DNA of 64,000 bases from Flavobacterium shii (GTDB taxonomy: Bacteria > Bacteroidota > Bacteroidia > Flavobacteriales > Flavobacteriaceae), in the NCBI RefSeq assembly GCF_025847235.1, contig NZ_JAOZEW010000015.1, positions 62,001 to 126,000 of the forward strand, in the 5' to 3' direction. Below are positions 18,061-27,961 of the stretch, one piece after another (position 1 is the stretch's first letter; the number at the start of each line of letters is the position of its first letter). The notes under the pieces were generated by a model. That model worked only from the letters and a program-made list of their open reading frames with translations, ran no database searches and was not told the DNA's origin. A program made the translations under genes and the position numbers.

Positions 18061-19365
18061 ATGAACAATAAAACAGAAATCAAAAAGACATCTTTTTTTA
18101 GAGGTCTAACCGGGCAAATTCTTATAGCAATGTTTCTTGGTGCTACATTAGGGATTATATTGCATAATTCTATTTCGCATGAAGCATCGATGGAGTTTAG
18201 TAATAAGATAAAGATGTTGGCCACTATTTTTATTCGTTTGGTACAAATGATAATTTCTCCTTTGGTATTTACCACTTTGGTAGTAGGAATTGCCAAATTA
18301 GGAGATATAAAAACCGTTGGAAGAATTGGAGGAAAGGCTTTGGCGTGGTTTTTTACAGCTTCGTTTATATCCTTATTAATTGGGTTGTTTTATATAAATG
18401 TTTTAGAACCTGGAGTAGGTTTAAAATTAGACCACGTTGATATGTCGGCTGCAACCGAAGTAACGGCTAAAACAAAATCATTGTCTTTTGAGAATTTTAT
18501 TGAGCATATTGTTCCTAAAAGTATTTTTGATGCAATGGCTACCAATGAAATTTTGCAAATCGTAATATTTTCAATCTTTTTTGGATTAGCAGCAGCTTCT
18601 TTAGGAAGTAGTGTAAAACCGGTTATTAATGCACTGGATAAAATGTCGCATATTGTCCTGAAGATGGTTAATTATGTAATGAACTTCGCTCCAATTGGAG
18701 TTTTTGGAGCCATTGCAGGGGTATTTGCCGTAAGAGATGCAGAAGAATTATTGATTACGTATTTTAAATTTTTTGGTTCATTCTTAATTGGAATTAGCAC
18801 ACTGTGGGTTGTTTTAATTATAGTAGGTTATATTTTCCTTAAAGGAAGAATGACCGAGTTGTTAAGGCGTATTATGGGGCCTGTAGCCATAGCTTTTGGA
18901 ACAACGAGTAGTGAGGCTGTTTTTCCTAAATTAACAGAAGAATTAGAAGAATTTGGTGTAAAAGATAAAATTGTTTCATTTATGTTACCGTTGGGTTATT
19001 CTTTTAATCTGGATGGTAGTATGATGTACATGACTTTTGCTAGTATTTTTATTGCTCAGTTTTATGGTGTACATCTGGATATAGGAACTCAAATGGTAAT
19101 GCTTTTGGTTTTAATGTTAACCAGTAAAGGAATTGCAGGTGTACCAAGAGCCAGTTTGGTTGTTGTTGCTGCAACATGTGGGATGTTTAAAATTCCTATA
19201 GAGGGAATTGCTATAATCTTACCTATTGACCATTTCTGTGATATGTTCCGTAGTGCTACAAATGTATTAGGTAATGCATTGGCAACATCGGTAGTGGGTA
19301 AATGGGAAGGTGATAAAGAAATTAATTTTGACGGAGGAGATAATATAACTGGGGTAGATATTTAA
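18061..19365 (+). CDS. dicarboxylate/amino acid:cation symporter (DAACS family)
   Basis: 434 residues with about eight transmembrane helices plus two re-entrant loops, in the GltP/DctA/GltPh family. It imports glutamate, aspartate or C4-dicarboxylates with protons or sodium. The diagnostic stretches GTTSSEAVFPKL (hairpin 1), LPLGYSFNLDGSMMYMTF (TM7, NLDG for the usual NMDG) and SKGIAGVPRASLVV (hairpin 2) are present. The conserved Asp and Arg/Asn of TM8 (IDHFCDMFRSATNVLGN) are also present: an Arg is visible, and the Asn in NVLGN is retained. Substrate cannot be fixed from sequence. It ends before a strong terminator. Confidence 0.9.
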   Translation: MNNKTEIKKTSFFRGLTGQILIAMFLGATLGIILHNSISHEASMEFSNKIKMLATIFIRLVQMIISPLVFTTLVVGIAKLGDIKTVGRIGGKALAWFFTASFISLLIGLFYINVLEPGVGLKLDHVDMSAATEVTAKTKSLSFENFIEHIVPKSIFDAMATNEILQIVIFSIFFGLAAASLGSSVKPVINALDKMSHIVLKMVNYVMNFAPIGVFGAIAGVFAVRDAEELLITYFKFFGSFLIGISTLWVVLIIVGYIFLKGRMTELLRRIMGPVAIAFGTTSSEAVFPKLTEELEEFGVKDKIVSFMLPLGYSFNLDGSMMYMTFASIFIAQFYGVHLDIGTQMVMLLVLMLTSKGIAGVPRASLVVVAATCGMFKIPIEGIAIILPIDHFCDMFRSATNVLGNALATSVVGKWEGDKEINFDGGDNITGVDI

Positions 19366-19439
19366 CAAAAAGACAATTTTAAATAATAGTATTGGTATTA
19401 TTAAATTAGCATTCTTTTTATCCAAAAATATATTTTTAA

Positions 19440-19471
19440 GGAGTTGCATTTTAGAGATAAAATGCAACTCC
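19440..19471 (+). terminator. intrinsic terminator after the symporter gene
   Basis: Perfect 14-bp stem GGAGTTGCATTTTA / TAAAATGCAACTCC with GAGA loop and a following T run, 74 bases after the stop codon. Confidence 0.88.
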
Positions 19472-19514
19472 TTTTTAATTTTAAATGTATATTTGATAAA
19501 ACTATATCTATTTT

Positions 19515-21719
19515 ATGCCTACAATTCGGATTGTTTTGCTGTTTTTTTTGCTGATTTGTTTTAGTAATTCTATAATTGCTGAAACAGAATTACCAACAGA
19601 GCAAGAAATTTCAAAAACTACAGATGAGGCTCTTAAATATTTAAAGGAATCTAATTTTGAAAAATCATTAATTACTTCCCGTGTAGCTTTGCAGCAAGCA
19701 TTAATCGCAAAAAATAATAATCTCATAGCGATTTCGTATAATATAATTGCAGCAAATTATAACGAGTTTTCCGAATATGACAAAGCTATCTTCTATTATA
19801 AAAAGGCTTTGTTTTTTGCCAATAAAACGACTGATAATATTTTAAAAAACAGGATAAATAACAATCTTGGGAATATGTATTGTTTTGAAAAAAAACAATA
19901 CGAAAAAGGGATTGAGTTTTATAAAAAATCACTTGAATACAGTAAAAAGGAAAAAGATACTGCACTTGTTTATTTGATTAATATAAATATTACCTGGGCA
20001 TATTTTGATATTGGAGATTTTAAAAAGGGAATCCCGCATTTTAAATACATTAAAGAAAATTATAATAGAGATATAAGTAAATCGACGATTGTTGTATTTT
20101 ATATGCTTAGTGGGATGTATTATTCATATATGAATGATCACAACAAAGCAAATGCGTGTTTTTTAACAGCGATTAAGGAAGGTAAGGCCGGAATAGAAAA
20201 ATCGGATCTTTCCTATTCCTATCTTGAGTATTCTAAGTTCCTAACTAGGATTGGGAATTATAAAGAAGCTTATCAATATCTGAAGGAATATAATAATATA
20301 AACGAAAGTATTTATAATGAAGAGAAATTAAAAAAAGCGGAGAGGGCTGGTTTTAATTTAGAACTAGATGAGTATAAAAGACAAATTGGAAGGATTGAAA
20401 TTGAAAAAGATACACAGTATCAAAGTTTAAGAAAATCATATATTATCGTTTTATTGTTTATACTGACTTCCTGTATTTTTTTAATTTTAATTGTTACGTT
20501 ATATAAAAATATTATTTTTAAAAAACGTACCAATGCTCAGCTATTGTTCACAAATGAGGAACTTATTAAAGCAAAAGAGCAAGCAGAGGAAGCTTCGGTA
20601 CTTAAAACACAATTTATATCTACAATTAGCCATGAATTACGAACACCGTTATATGGAGTTGTTGGTATAACAAATATGTTGCTTGAGGAGCATAAAGAAC
20701 TGGCAAGAAGTCAGCATTTAAGCTCTCTGAAATTTTCGGCGAGGTATTTATTGTCATTAGTTAATGATATTCTCCAGATTAATAAAATAGAAGAGAATAA
20801 AGTAGTTCTTGAAAGTTTGACTTTTAATATCTCTGATGAGATTAATATGATCAAAAATTCATTATCTTTTTTATCTCAAAAAAATAAAAATCATATCTCT
20901 GTAATTATTGATTCGGATATTCCGGAATATTTAATCGGAGATAAATTACGATTCGCTCAGATATTAATGAATTTGGTAAGCAACGCTTTAAAATTCACAA
21001 AGAAAGGCGAGGTATTTATTATTGCGAATCTGGTAAAGGTTGTTGAGAAAGCGCACTATATAGAATTTCAAATTAAAGATACCGGAATGGGAATCGCGGC
21101 TGTTGATCAGGATAAGATTTTTGAGAAATTTGTTCAGGTTGGCAGGAAAGAAGAGGATTATCAAGGAACAGGGTTAGGATTAACAATCGTAAAACGGTTA
21201 TTAGGGTTATTTGGTAGTTCTATATCCTTAGAAAGTAGTATTGGGGAGGGGACAATATTTACGTTTACAATTGCTTTTGATTATGACCCAGAGAAAACAA
21301 AAAGTATTATTAATGAAATCCAAGTGGATTTAACATCTAATCAAATGTTCAAAGTTTTAGTAGTTGAAGATAATCGTATTAATCAAATTGTTACGAGAAA
21401 AATTATTGAAAAAAACAATTATAGTTGTACTGTCGTTGATGATGGTTATGCAGCTTTGGAGATACTCGAGAAAGAGTGTTTTGATATCATTTTAATGGAT
21501 ATTAATATGCCTTTAATGAATGGATTCGAAACCACCAGGAAAATACGCTTAAAAGACATAAAAACGCCTATTGTTGCATTGACAGCTTTTGATAAAGACG
21601 AAATAACCGAAGAGGCTATTTCTGCAGGTATAAATGATATTATAATAAAACCTTTTGAATCTATGAAATTATTCAAAATTATGAATTGCCTTATTGTAGA
21701 AACAAAAAACGCTGGTTAG
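19515..21719 (+). CDS. TPR hybrid sensor histidine kinase/response regulator
   Basis: 734 residues. A signal peptide or first membrane segment (residues 1-22) precedes a periplasmic region of about six TPR-like helical repeats (about 30-300). A transmembrane helix follows (about 312-333), then a HisKA domain with the phosphorylated His373 in TISHELRTPLYG. The HATPase domain has its N box MNLVSNALKFT, G1 box DTGMGIA and GTGLGLTIVKRL. The C-terminal receiver domain has its phosphoacceptor Asp662 in LMDINMP and the conserved Lys in IIKPF. There is no Hpt or DNA-binding output domain, so the phosphoryl group must go to an unseen partner. The gene stands alone between two terminators. Confidence 0.9.
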   Translation: MPTIRIVLLFFLLICFSNSIIAETELPTEQEISKTTDEALKYLKESNFEKSLITSRVALQQALIAKNNNLIAISYNIIAANYNEFSEYDKAIFYYKKALFFANKTTDNILKNRINNNLGNMYCFEKKQYEKGIEFYKKSLEYSKKEKDTALVYLININITWAYFDIGDFKKGIPHFKYIKENYNRDISKSTIVVFYMLSGMYYSYMNDHNKANACFLTAIKEGKAGIEKSDLSYSYLEYSKFLTRIGNYKEAYQYLKEYNNINESIYNEEKLKKAERAGFNLELDEYKRQIGRIEIEKDTQYQSLRKSYIIVLLFILTSCIFLILIVTLYKNIIFKKRTNAQLLFTNEELIKAKEQAEEASVLKTQFISTISHELRTPLYGVVGITNMLLEEHKELARSQHLSSLKFSARYLLSLVNDILQINKIEENKVVLESLTFNISDEINMIKNSLSFLSQKNKNHISVIIDSDIPEYLIGDKLRFAQILMNLVSNALKFTKKGEVFIIANLVKVVEKAHYIEFQIKDTGMGIAAVDQDKIFEKFVQVGRKEEDYQGTGLGLTIVKRLLGLFGSSISLESSIGEGTIFTFTIAFDYDPEKTKSIINEIQVDLTSNQMFKVLVVEDNRINQIVTRKIIEKNNYSCTVVDDGYAALEILEKECFDIILMDINMPLMNGFETTRKIRLKDIKTPIVALTAFDKDEITEEAISAGINDIIIKPFESMKLFKIMNCLIVETKNAG

Positions 21720-21730
21720 TACCAGCGTTT
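21707..21730 (+). terminator. terminator overlapping the kinase stop codon
   Basis: Stem AAACGCTGGT / ACCAGCGTTT with a four-base loop that contains the TAG stop of the hybrid kinase. The T run is short, so efficiency is uncertain. Confidence 0.6.
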
Positions 21731-21813
21731 GTGTGCAAATATTAAAACACGATTTTTACAAATGAATTAGTGTCAATTCGTGTTTAATTTTCTATTTATG
21801 TCCAGATGTTAGC

Positions 21814-23067
21814 TTAGTACCAACGTTTTTTGTTTTGCTTAGAAGCATCTGATTTTCTTGATTTGTGAGCACCACCACTTCTGTTTGAGTTCTTAGGCTT
21901 TGCAGTTGCTGCAGCTTCCGGACTACCGGCATGCCATTGATAAGGATGGTCGGTAATGGTTTTTACATCAACTTTTATTAGTTTTTGTATATCTTTCCAA
22001 TACCCATGCTCATCTTTACTACAAAATGAGATAGCAATTCCGCCATTACCAGCACGACCAGTTCTACCAATACGATGTACGTAGGTTTCTGGGATATTTG
22101 GTAAATCAAAATTAATAACAAATGGTAGTTGATCGATATCGATACCACGTGCAGCAATATCTGTAGCTACAAGTACGCCAACTTCTTTATTTTTGAAAGC
22201 ATCAAGAACACGTTGTCTTGCGTTTTGAGATTTATCTCCGTGGATTGCTTCGGCTGCGATGTTGTTTTTGCGTAGTGCTTTTACAACATTATCTGCTCCA
22301 TGTTTTGTTCTTGAGAAAACCAAAACATTCGATAAGTCTTCATTTTTTATTAAATGATATAGTAAATTTCTCTTTTCTGTTTTTTCAACAAAATAAACAC
22401 GTTGTTCTACATTTTCGGCTGTAGATGATACAGGAGAAACTTCGACTTTAGCAGGATCTTTTAAGAACATTTCGGCTAATTCGCGAATTGCAATTGGCAT
22501 TGTAGCCGAGAACAATAATGTTTGTCTGTTTTTTGGAGTAAGTTTTACAATCTTTTTCACATCATTTATAAAACCCATATCAAGCATTTGATCGGCTTCA
22601 TCTAATACTAAAACATGTAAATGATCAAGATCTAAAAATCCTTGTTTTTGTAAATCAAGTAATCTTCCAGGTGTTGCAACCAAAATGTCAACACCATTTT
22701 TTAGTGTATCTACTTGTGGATTTTGAGATACACCCCCAAATATTGTAAGTTGAGTTAGGTTGGTGTATTTTGCATAAGTTTCAAAACTCTGCCCAATTTG
22801 TACTGCTAATTCTCTGGTTGGTGTAACTATAAGTGCACGAATTTGTTTGGCTTTTTTAGATGAACCTACAATTCGATGTAATTGATGTATGATTGGAATA
22901 GCAAATGCTGCTGTTTTTCCTGTCCCGGTTTGAGCGCATCCTATTAAATCTCTTCCAGCTAAAACTAATGGAATAGATTGCTCCTGAATAGGAGTAGGGT
23001 TTGTATAGCCTTGTTCAAATACGGCTTTTTGTATACTTTTTGAAAGCGATAAGTCTTCGAATAACAT
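21814..23067 (-). CDS. DEAD-box RNA helicase (RhlE-like)
   Basis: 417 residues with all core helicase motifs: the Q motif ([12 protein letters not shown]), motif [27 protein letters not shown], motif II DEAD ([13 protein letters not shown]), motif III SAT, ARGIDI and motif [12 protein letters not shown]. The C-terminal tail is short and basic, rich in Ser, Lys and Arg, as in RhlE. Such enzymes unwind RNA duplexes in ribosome assembly, mRNA decay or cold adaptation. The frame has a single reasonable ATG start. It is monocistronic, and its 3' end faces the hybrid kinase. Confidence 0.92.
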   Translation of the reverse strand: MLFEDLSLSKSIQKAVFEQGYTNPTPIQEQSIPLVLAGRDLIGCAQTGTGKTAAFAIPIIHQLHRIVGSSKKAKQIRALIVTPTRELAVQIGQSFETYAKYTNLTQLTIFGGVSQNPQVDTLKNGVDILVATPGRLLDLQKQGFLDLDHLHVLVLDEADQMLDMGFINDVKKIVKLTPKNRQTLLFSATMPIAIRELAEMFLKDPAKVEVSPVSSTAENVEQRVYFVEKTEKRNLLYHLIKNEDLSNVLVFSRTKHGADNVVKALRKNNIAAEAIHGDKSQNARQRVLDAFKNKEVGVLVATDIAARGIDIDQLPFVINFDLPNIPETYVHRIGRTGRAGNGGIAISFCSKDEHGYWKDIQKLIKVDVKTITDHPYQWHAGSPEAAATAKPKNSNRSGGAHKSRKSDASKQNKKRWY

Positions 23068-23177
23068 ATTTTCGGTATTAAGAATTTAGTTTTAAGTACT
23101 AAAATTCTGTGCAAAGATAGCTTTATTCGGTTAATCGTTTATTTGAATATTGGTTTATTTGGTAAATAGGCTATTAA

Positions 23178-24227
23178 TCAGGGTTGTGAAGGGATTTTTT
23201 CAAAGTTAGCTTTTATGAAATCTGTAACAAGATAGCCAATGAGTTTGCCTATTAAGTGATTGTTTTTTTCTTCGCCTAAGTCTGGAGCGCCTTCGCAAAT
23301 ATGCAAATAAGCTGCGTTTCTATGTTGTCCAAAATAGGATACAAACTGACGTAATTCTTCAATGGAATAACCGCTTAAAGTCATGGCGCTACTCGCAATA
23401 TTAGGAATTGCATCCAAGTCTATTTCGATACCAAAGATATCTGTTTTAACAAAGTCTAATGCAAATTGCATTTCGGCATTGAAATCTTTTTCTTTTCGAA
23501 TTTTTACGCTGTCATAAGTATTGTAGCGAACGCGGTCTTCTATTTTCTTAATAATATCCAAAACACTTTTTGAAGTGTAGTTTTCATGTAAACCAAATAT
23601 GAAATACTTTTTTAGGAATCCTTCTTCATAAGCATAGGAAAAACCATTTCCGCTATGCCTTCCTTCTAGAATTCTAAAATCGGAATGCGCATCAAAATTA
23701 ACGGCATTGATAGGTTTTCCTTTGGCAAGAGCCGAACCTTTTATGTTTCCATATGCATTATTATGGCCGCCACCGATAATAATTGGGGTTTTTCCTGCTT
23801 TGATAACGTTAAATATTATATGAGAAACTTCTTTGTCAATTTTCTCTACTAACTGGCTAAGTTTGGATCTGTCATCAATATCATTAAAATCCAGATGCTC
23901 AACTTCTTTCATTTCTTGTTGCACATCGAGCTGTCCTAAAACGATGATGTTGTTTCCTTTGCAAAAACGATTGTGTTGAATGTTTGCAATACTCTTTATG
24001 GCGCTAGACCAAGCCGATGCTGCTCCCGGTCTTCCGTAGTTGGCACGTATGCCAATATCTTCAGGAATTCCTAAAAGGACATATTTTGCTTCACTACTTT
24101 TGAGAAAATCAATTATGTCAGTATCTTTTGGAACTATAATCATTTTTTCGCCAAATTTTATTTCGCCACTTCTGTGATTTGTGACTTTAGCTAAATCATT
24201 AATAGTAAAAGGTATTAGATTTTCCAT
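23178..24227 (-). CDS. hutG: formimidoylglutamase (arginase/ureohydrolase family)
   Basis: Hydrolyses N-formimidoyl-L-glutamate to glutamate and formamide in histidine degradation. The binuclear manganese site is visible in GGGHNNAYG, NFDAHSDFR and the IEIDLDAIP motif. The ATG at 24227 (protein MENLIPFTIND) is preferred; the frame continues to an upstream TTG at 24248, but that would add only MENIFFF-type repeat residues. The length of 349 residues is usual for Bacteroidota homologues. hutI lies about 1 kb away on the same strand, supporting the hut assignment over agmatinase. The histidase and urocanase genes are not in the window. Confidence 0.82.
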   Translation of the reverse strand: MENLIPFTINDLAKVTNHRSGEIKFGEKMIIVPKDTDIIDFLKSSEAKYVLLGIPEDIGIRANYGRPGAASAWSSAIKSIANIQHNRFCKGNNIIVLGQLDVQQEMKEVEHLDFNDIDDRSKLSQLVEKIDKEVSHIIFNVIKAGKTPIIIGGGHNNAYGNIKGSALAKGKPINAVNFDAHSDFRILEGRHSGNGFSYAYEEGFLKKYFIFGLHENYTSKSVLDIIKKIEDRVRYNTYDSVKIRKEKDFNAEMQFALDFVKTDIFGIEIDLDAIPNIASSAMTLSGYSIEELRQFVSYFGQHRNAAYLHICEGAPDLGEEKNNHLIGKLIGYLVTDFIKANFEKIPSQP

Positions 24228-24254
24228 AAAAAAAAATATATTTTCCAAAAATAA

Positions 24255-24262
24255 TATATTTG
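24255..24262 (+). promoter_or_regulatory. candidate -7 element for the coiled-coil protein gene
   Basis: TATATTTG is a perfect match to the TAnnTTTG consensus, 62 bases before the preferred ATG at 24325. No TTG is found at the usual -33 spacing. Confidence 0.45.
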
Positions 24263-24324
24263 TGCTAACTTACGTTATTAGCTTATATTAATTATTAAAT
24301 TTGTTTACAAAAAATTATTTAAAT

Positions 24325-25203
24325 ATGGAAAATCAAAAGAACAACAACTCAAGTCTAAAGGCAGTAATAGCAGTTTTAGCAATTTTATTAGTAGGTAGTT
24401 TAGTTTATATTTTTAAAATGACTTCTGATACTGAAGTTGTAAAAACTGAACTTACTACTACATTAACAGAGAAGGAATCTGTTATGAAAGACTTACAAGA
24501 ATTAAAAGCAACATACGATGCTGCAATTGCTGAGAATACTTCTATGTCTGATGAATTAATTCAAGAAAGAGACAAGGTAGTTAGTTTAATGGATGATTTG
24601 AATAAATCAAAAGGGGATCTGTCTAAATTTAAATCACAAGTTCAGGCTATGCAGGGTAAAATGAAAGTTTTGGTTGCAGAGAATGATGAATTGAAAAAAC
24701 AAAATACTGTTTTAACTGTTCAACGTGATAGTACTATTGTAGTTTTAGGAGAATCTAAAAAATTCAATGAAGTATTAGTTGGTCAAAATGAAGAATTGGC
24801 AAAAACTGTTGAAAAAGGATCTAAATTATCTATTTTGGATACTAAAACTTCGGCTTATAAATTAAGAAGTTCTGGGAAACAAATCGAAACAGACAAAGCA
24901 AGCAGAGCTGATATCTTAAAAATTAGCTTCACAATTGCCGAGAATCAAATTGCTAAATCAGGAGATAAAACATATTACGTTCAAGTAATTGATAGTAAAA
25001 ACAATGTTTTAGGAGATAAAAAAACGGAATCTTTTGGAGATAAATCATTAACATATAGCTTTGTTACTAAAGTGAAATATGAAAATAAAACGGTAAATGT
25101 TTCTGAAGATTTACCTGGTAAAAACTTTGAAAAAGGAACTTATTTTATCAATGTTTTTGATAACGACGAATTGGTTTCTAAAACTAGTTTCTCTTTGAGA
25201 TAA
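24325..25203 (+). CDS. membrane-anchored coiled-coil protein of unknown function
   Basis: 292 residues from the ATG at 24325 (an upstream in-frame TTG at 24301 is unlikely). A short polar N-terminus rich in Asn is followed by one transmembrane helix (about residues 12-31), then a long heptad-rich coiled coil (about 40-165), then a beta-rich C-terminal domain ending SKTSFSLR. Similar Flavobacteriia proteins are often labelled 'chromosome partitioning protein ParA', but there is no Walker A P-loop or other ParA feature. The topology suggests a periplasmic coiled coil with a terminal binding domain. It lies between the oppositely oriented hutG and hutI and ends in its own strong terminator. Confidence 0.7.
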   Translation: MENQKNNNSSLKAVIAVLAILLVGSLVYIFKMTSDTEVVKTELTTTLTEKESVMKDLQELKATYDAAIAENTSMSDELIQERDKVVSLMDDLNKSKGDLSKFKSQVQAMQGKMKVLVAENDELKKQNTVLTVQRDSTIVVLGESKKFNEVLVGQNEELAKTVEKGSKLSILDTKTSAYKLRSSGKQIETDKASRADILKISFTIAENQIAKSGDKTYYVQVIDSKNNVLGDKKTESFGDKSLTYSFVTKVKYENKTVNVSEDLPGKNFEKGTYFINVFDNDELVSKTSFSLR

Positions 25204-25220
25204 TAACTTTAATTAATATA

Positions 25221-25253
25221 AAAAGCCTGTAAAACTTAGTTTTACAGGCTTTT
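25221..25253. terminator. bidirectional terminator
   Basis: Perfect 15-bp stem AAAAGCCTGTAAAAC / GTTTTACAGGCTTTT with a TTA loop, between the coiled-coil gene and the convergent hutI. Flanking A and T runs allow function in both directions. Confidence 0.9.
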
Positions 25254-25313
25254 TATGTTGCATATAATAGTAAAGTGGCATTTGTAGAGTTACACACTAT
25301 GGTGCGTCTTTAC

Positions 25314-26552
25314 TTATTCAAAAACTTTGCCTTCGATAAAAACACTTTCGATTAAGTTAGTACCAAATGCATAAGGCAATTGGTAATAGGAAGTAATAGA
25401 TTTTGTTAGGATGAAATTAGCTTTTTTGCCTACTGTTATACTACCGTGGGTGTCTGAAACTCCCATTGCATAAGCTCCATTTATTGTAGCTGCATTAATT
25501 GCTTCTTCGGGAGTCATTTTCATTTTGATACATGCTGTTGCAACAACAAAATTCATATTTCCGGATGGAGTAGAGCCAGGGTTGTAATCTGTGGCTAATG
25601 CCAATGGTAATCCTGCTTTTATCATTTCTCTTGCCGGAGTATATGGAATGCTTAAGAAATAAGAACAAGAGGGTAAAGCTACAGGCATCGTTTCGGTGTT
25701 TTTTAATGCCTCGATATCTTCTGGGTTCATTATTTCGAGATGATCTACAGAAAGGGCTTTATATTTAATCCCTGCTTGTATACCGCCAATAGAATTAAAT
25801 TGGTTGACATGGATTTTAGGTATTAATCCGTTTTGGATACCGGCTTCCATAATTTGTTCGGTTTCTTCGACAGAAAAATAGCCTGTTTCGCAAAATACAT
25901 CTACGTAATCGGCTAGTTTATTTTTGGCTATTTCAGGAAGCATTTTTTGGACAATCTCATCAATGTATCCTTTTTTATTTTCTTTATATTCTAAAGGGAA
26001 TGCATGAGCGCCAAGAAAAGTTGCTTTTATAGTTACGGGATAGTTTTCGGCAAGCTTTTTTATGACTTTTAGCATTTTTAGCTCACCATCTACAGTAAGT
26101 CCGTAACCTGATTTTATCTCGACAGCACCAGTTCCTAAACGCATTACTTCTTCAAGTCTGGCTTTGGATTGGTTGTATATTTCTTCTTCGGAGGTTTCGT
26201 TAAGTTTTCGGGCAGAATTTAGGATTCCGCCACCACGATTGGCAATTTCCTCGTAAGAAAGTCCGTTAATTCTATCTACAAATTCTTGTTCTCTGTTGCC
26301 AGCGTATACAATATGCGTATGGCTGTCGCACCACGAAGGAAGAATCATTTTTCCTGTAGCATCAATAGTCGAATCGGCTTTTATTTCCGGAACATCTTCC
26401 ATCGAACCAAAACCCGCAATTATATTGTCTTTTAAAACTAAATAAGCATTTTTTATGGTTGGAAGTATTGCCATTTCAGCTCCAGAAACTTTAGAAATTG
26501 GAGTTTCTCGAACCTGAAGTAGTTCTTTTATGTTTGTAATTAAAGTAATCAT
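25314..26552 (-). CDS. hutI: imidazolonepropionase
   Basis: Opens the ring of 4-imidazolone-5-propionate to give formimidoylglutamate, the substrate of HutG. 412 residues of the amidohydrolase superfamily. The metal-binding CDSHTHIVYAGNRE motif (about residue 75) is clear, as are KSGYGLTVDGE, GAHAFP, the active-site VDHLEIM, and ATDYNPGSTPS with the catalytic Asp. Together with hutG it shows that this organism degrades histidine; the two genes are separated by the unrelated coiled-coil gene on the other strand, so they do not form a contiguous operon. Confidence 0.95.
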   Translation of the reverse strand: MITLITNIKELLQVRETPISKVSGAEMAILPTIKNAYLVLKDNIIAGFGSMEDVPEIKADSTIDATGKMILPSWCDSHTHIVYAGNREQEFVDRINGLSYEEIANRGGGILNSARKLNETSEEEIYNQSKARLEEVMRLGTGAVEIKSGYGLTVDGELKMLKVIKKLAENYPVTIKATFLGAHAFPLEYKENKKGYIDEIVQKMLPEIAKNKLADYVDVFCETGYFSVEETEQIMEAGIQNGLIPKIHVNQFNSIGGIQAGIKYKALSVDHLEIMNPEDIEALKNTETMPVALPSCSYFLSIPYTPAREMIKAGLPLALATDYNPGSTPSGNMNFVVATACIKMKMTPEEAINAATINGAYAMGVSDTHGSITVGKKANFILTKSITSYYQLPYAFGTNLIESVFIEGKVFE

Positions 26553-26711
26553 TATATAAATTTAGTTTTAAAAAGAATACAGATTGTTTTATGGGATTGA
26601 AATAAAACACAAATTTCACAAATTAACACTAATCGATTCGTGAAAATTTGTGAAATTCGTGTTGAAATATTGGAATTAGAATTTAAGAATCCGAATATTG
26701 TCTTTAATATG

Positions 26712-27767
26712 TTATTCGGAAACTGTAATTTCAAACATTTTGTCCCAGTTCTTTCCAGTTACAAATATTGTTTTTGTTTTTGGGTTGTATGCAATTCCGT
26801 TTAGAACGTCATCGATTGTTATGCTAGGAGCTAATTGTTTGCGTAATCCAGACATATTCAGGATTCCTTCGACAGCACCAGTTGTTTGGTTTACTACTGC
26901 AATTGCATCTTTTTGGAATACATTTACATAGAATTTTCCGTTGATTAATTCTAATTCGTTTATGGCTTTAATTTTTGAAGTTCCTGAATAAACATTGATG
27001 TAATCAATCATTTTTTGGGTTGCAGGATCCATTTTCCAAATTTTTTCGGTTCCATCGCCTTGGTAAATGTATTTTCCATCATTTGTCATTCCCCAACCTT
27101 CAATATCTTTATCGTAGGTGAAAGTTTTTTCAAGTTTTAATGTATTGATATCATATATGAAACCTGTCTTTTCTTGCCAAGATAATTGGTATAGTTTATT
27201 GTTGATAACAGTAATTCCTTCTCCAAAGTATTTATTATCAAGCTTAACCTCTTTATATACTTTACCAGTTTTGTAATCGTATTTTCTAAAATATGAGTCT
27301 CCTTTTTGTCCTGTACTTTCATAAAGGGTATCTCTATAGAATTCTAAGCCTTCGGTAAATGCTTTTGCATCGTGTGGGTAAGTGTTTACGATTTTATATT
27401 TCAATAATTTAGGTTGTACGCTTGAAACTAATTCGATTCTGGAAGTTGCTTCAGAGTTGTCTCCGTCAAAATAAACTAATGCTTTTAGTTTTTGGTAGCC
27501 TAGTTTTTGATCTTTTAATTCAAAATTTAATTTGTTCAGACCTTTTACTGCACCAACTTTTTTATCGTTTACAAAGTAGACAATGCTATCAATTTGTTTC
27601 GAATTTGGATTCAAAACACCCAAAGAAACCGACTGATTTGTTAAAAAATGGGCAGGAAAATTAGAATCATCAAAAGAAAATATAGAATTTTCACCTTTTT
27701 TTGTCTCTTTACAACCAATTAGTGTTATTCCTAATAAAATGAAAGTTAGGATGTTATGTTTTTTCAT
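26712..27767 (-). CDS. glutaminyl-peptide cyclotransferase lipoprotein
   Basis: 351 residues with a lipoprotein signal (lipidated Cys about residue 20 in LLGITLIGCK). The N-terminal ~110 residues look like a beta-sandwich domain. The rest is a five-bladed beta-propeller of the plant/bacterial QC type, with conserved YPHDAKAFTEGL, YESTGQ, LYQLSWQ, GWGMTNDG and ELELINGKFYVNVF motifs. It forms N-terminal pyroglutamate on exported proteins. Many Bacteroidota periplasmic and type IX cargo proteins begin with Gln after signal cleavage (several in this window end their signal in AQ), so substrates are plentiful. It diverges from the SRP RNA gene. Confidence 0.87.
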   Translation of the reverse strand: MKKHNILTFILLGITLIGCKETKKGENSIFSFDDSNFPAHFLTNQSVSLGVLNPNSKQIDSIVYFVNDKKVGAVKGLNKLNFELKDQKLGYQKLKALVYFDGDNSEATSRIELVSSVQPKLLKYKIVNTYPHDAKAFTEGLEFYRDTLYESTGQKGDSYFRKYDYKTGKVYKEVKLDNKYFGEGITVINNKLYQLSWQEKTGFIYDINTLKLEKTFTYDKDIEGWGMTNDGKYIYQGDGTEKIWKMDPATQKMIDYINVYSGTSKIKAINELELINGKFYVNVFQKDAIAVVNQTTGAVEGILNMSGLRKQLAPSITIDDVLNGIAYNPKTKTIFVTGKNWDKMFEITVSE

Positions 27768-27822
27768 AGTCTAAAATTTAAAGTAGCCAATATACAATGT
27801 TATTTTTATAGGCACAAAGCTC

Positions 27823-27852
27823 TTGCAAAAATATAAAAAGATTGTATATTTG
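27823..27852 (+). promoter_or_regulatory. promoter of the SRP RNA gene
   Basis: TTG (27823-27825), a 19-bp spacer, then TATATTTG (27845-27852): an ideal match to the Bacteroidota -33/-7 consensus TTG...TAnnTTTG. The mature SRP RNA begins about five bases downstream, as expected. Confidence 0.88.
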
Positions 27853-27856
27853 CACC

Positions 27857-27949
27857 GGCAAGTCCTACACGATCTGCTCCTGCTGACTCCCCCAGGATGG
27901 GAACATAGCAAGGGTATGTGGTTGAGCGATGCGATGTAGGTCGCTTGCC
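27857..27949 (+). ncRNA. ffs: signal recognition particle RNA (small, 4.5S type)
   Basis: A ~93-nt RNA whose ends pair (GGCAAG at 27857 with CTTGCC at 27944) to close one long hairpin. Its apical part carries the universally conserved SRP domain IV, with the asymmetric loops CTGACTCCCCCAGG and GGGAACATAGCAAGGG that bind Ffh and the apical tetraloop GGAT-type turn. It directs co-translational membrane targeting together with Ffh and FtsY. Its start fits the promoter just upstream, and a hairpin with a T run follows. Annotating any protein across this region would be wrong. Confidence 0.93.
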
Positions 27950-27961
27950 TTTTTTTAATTT

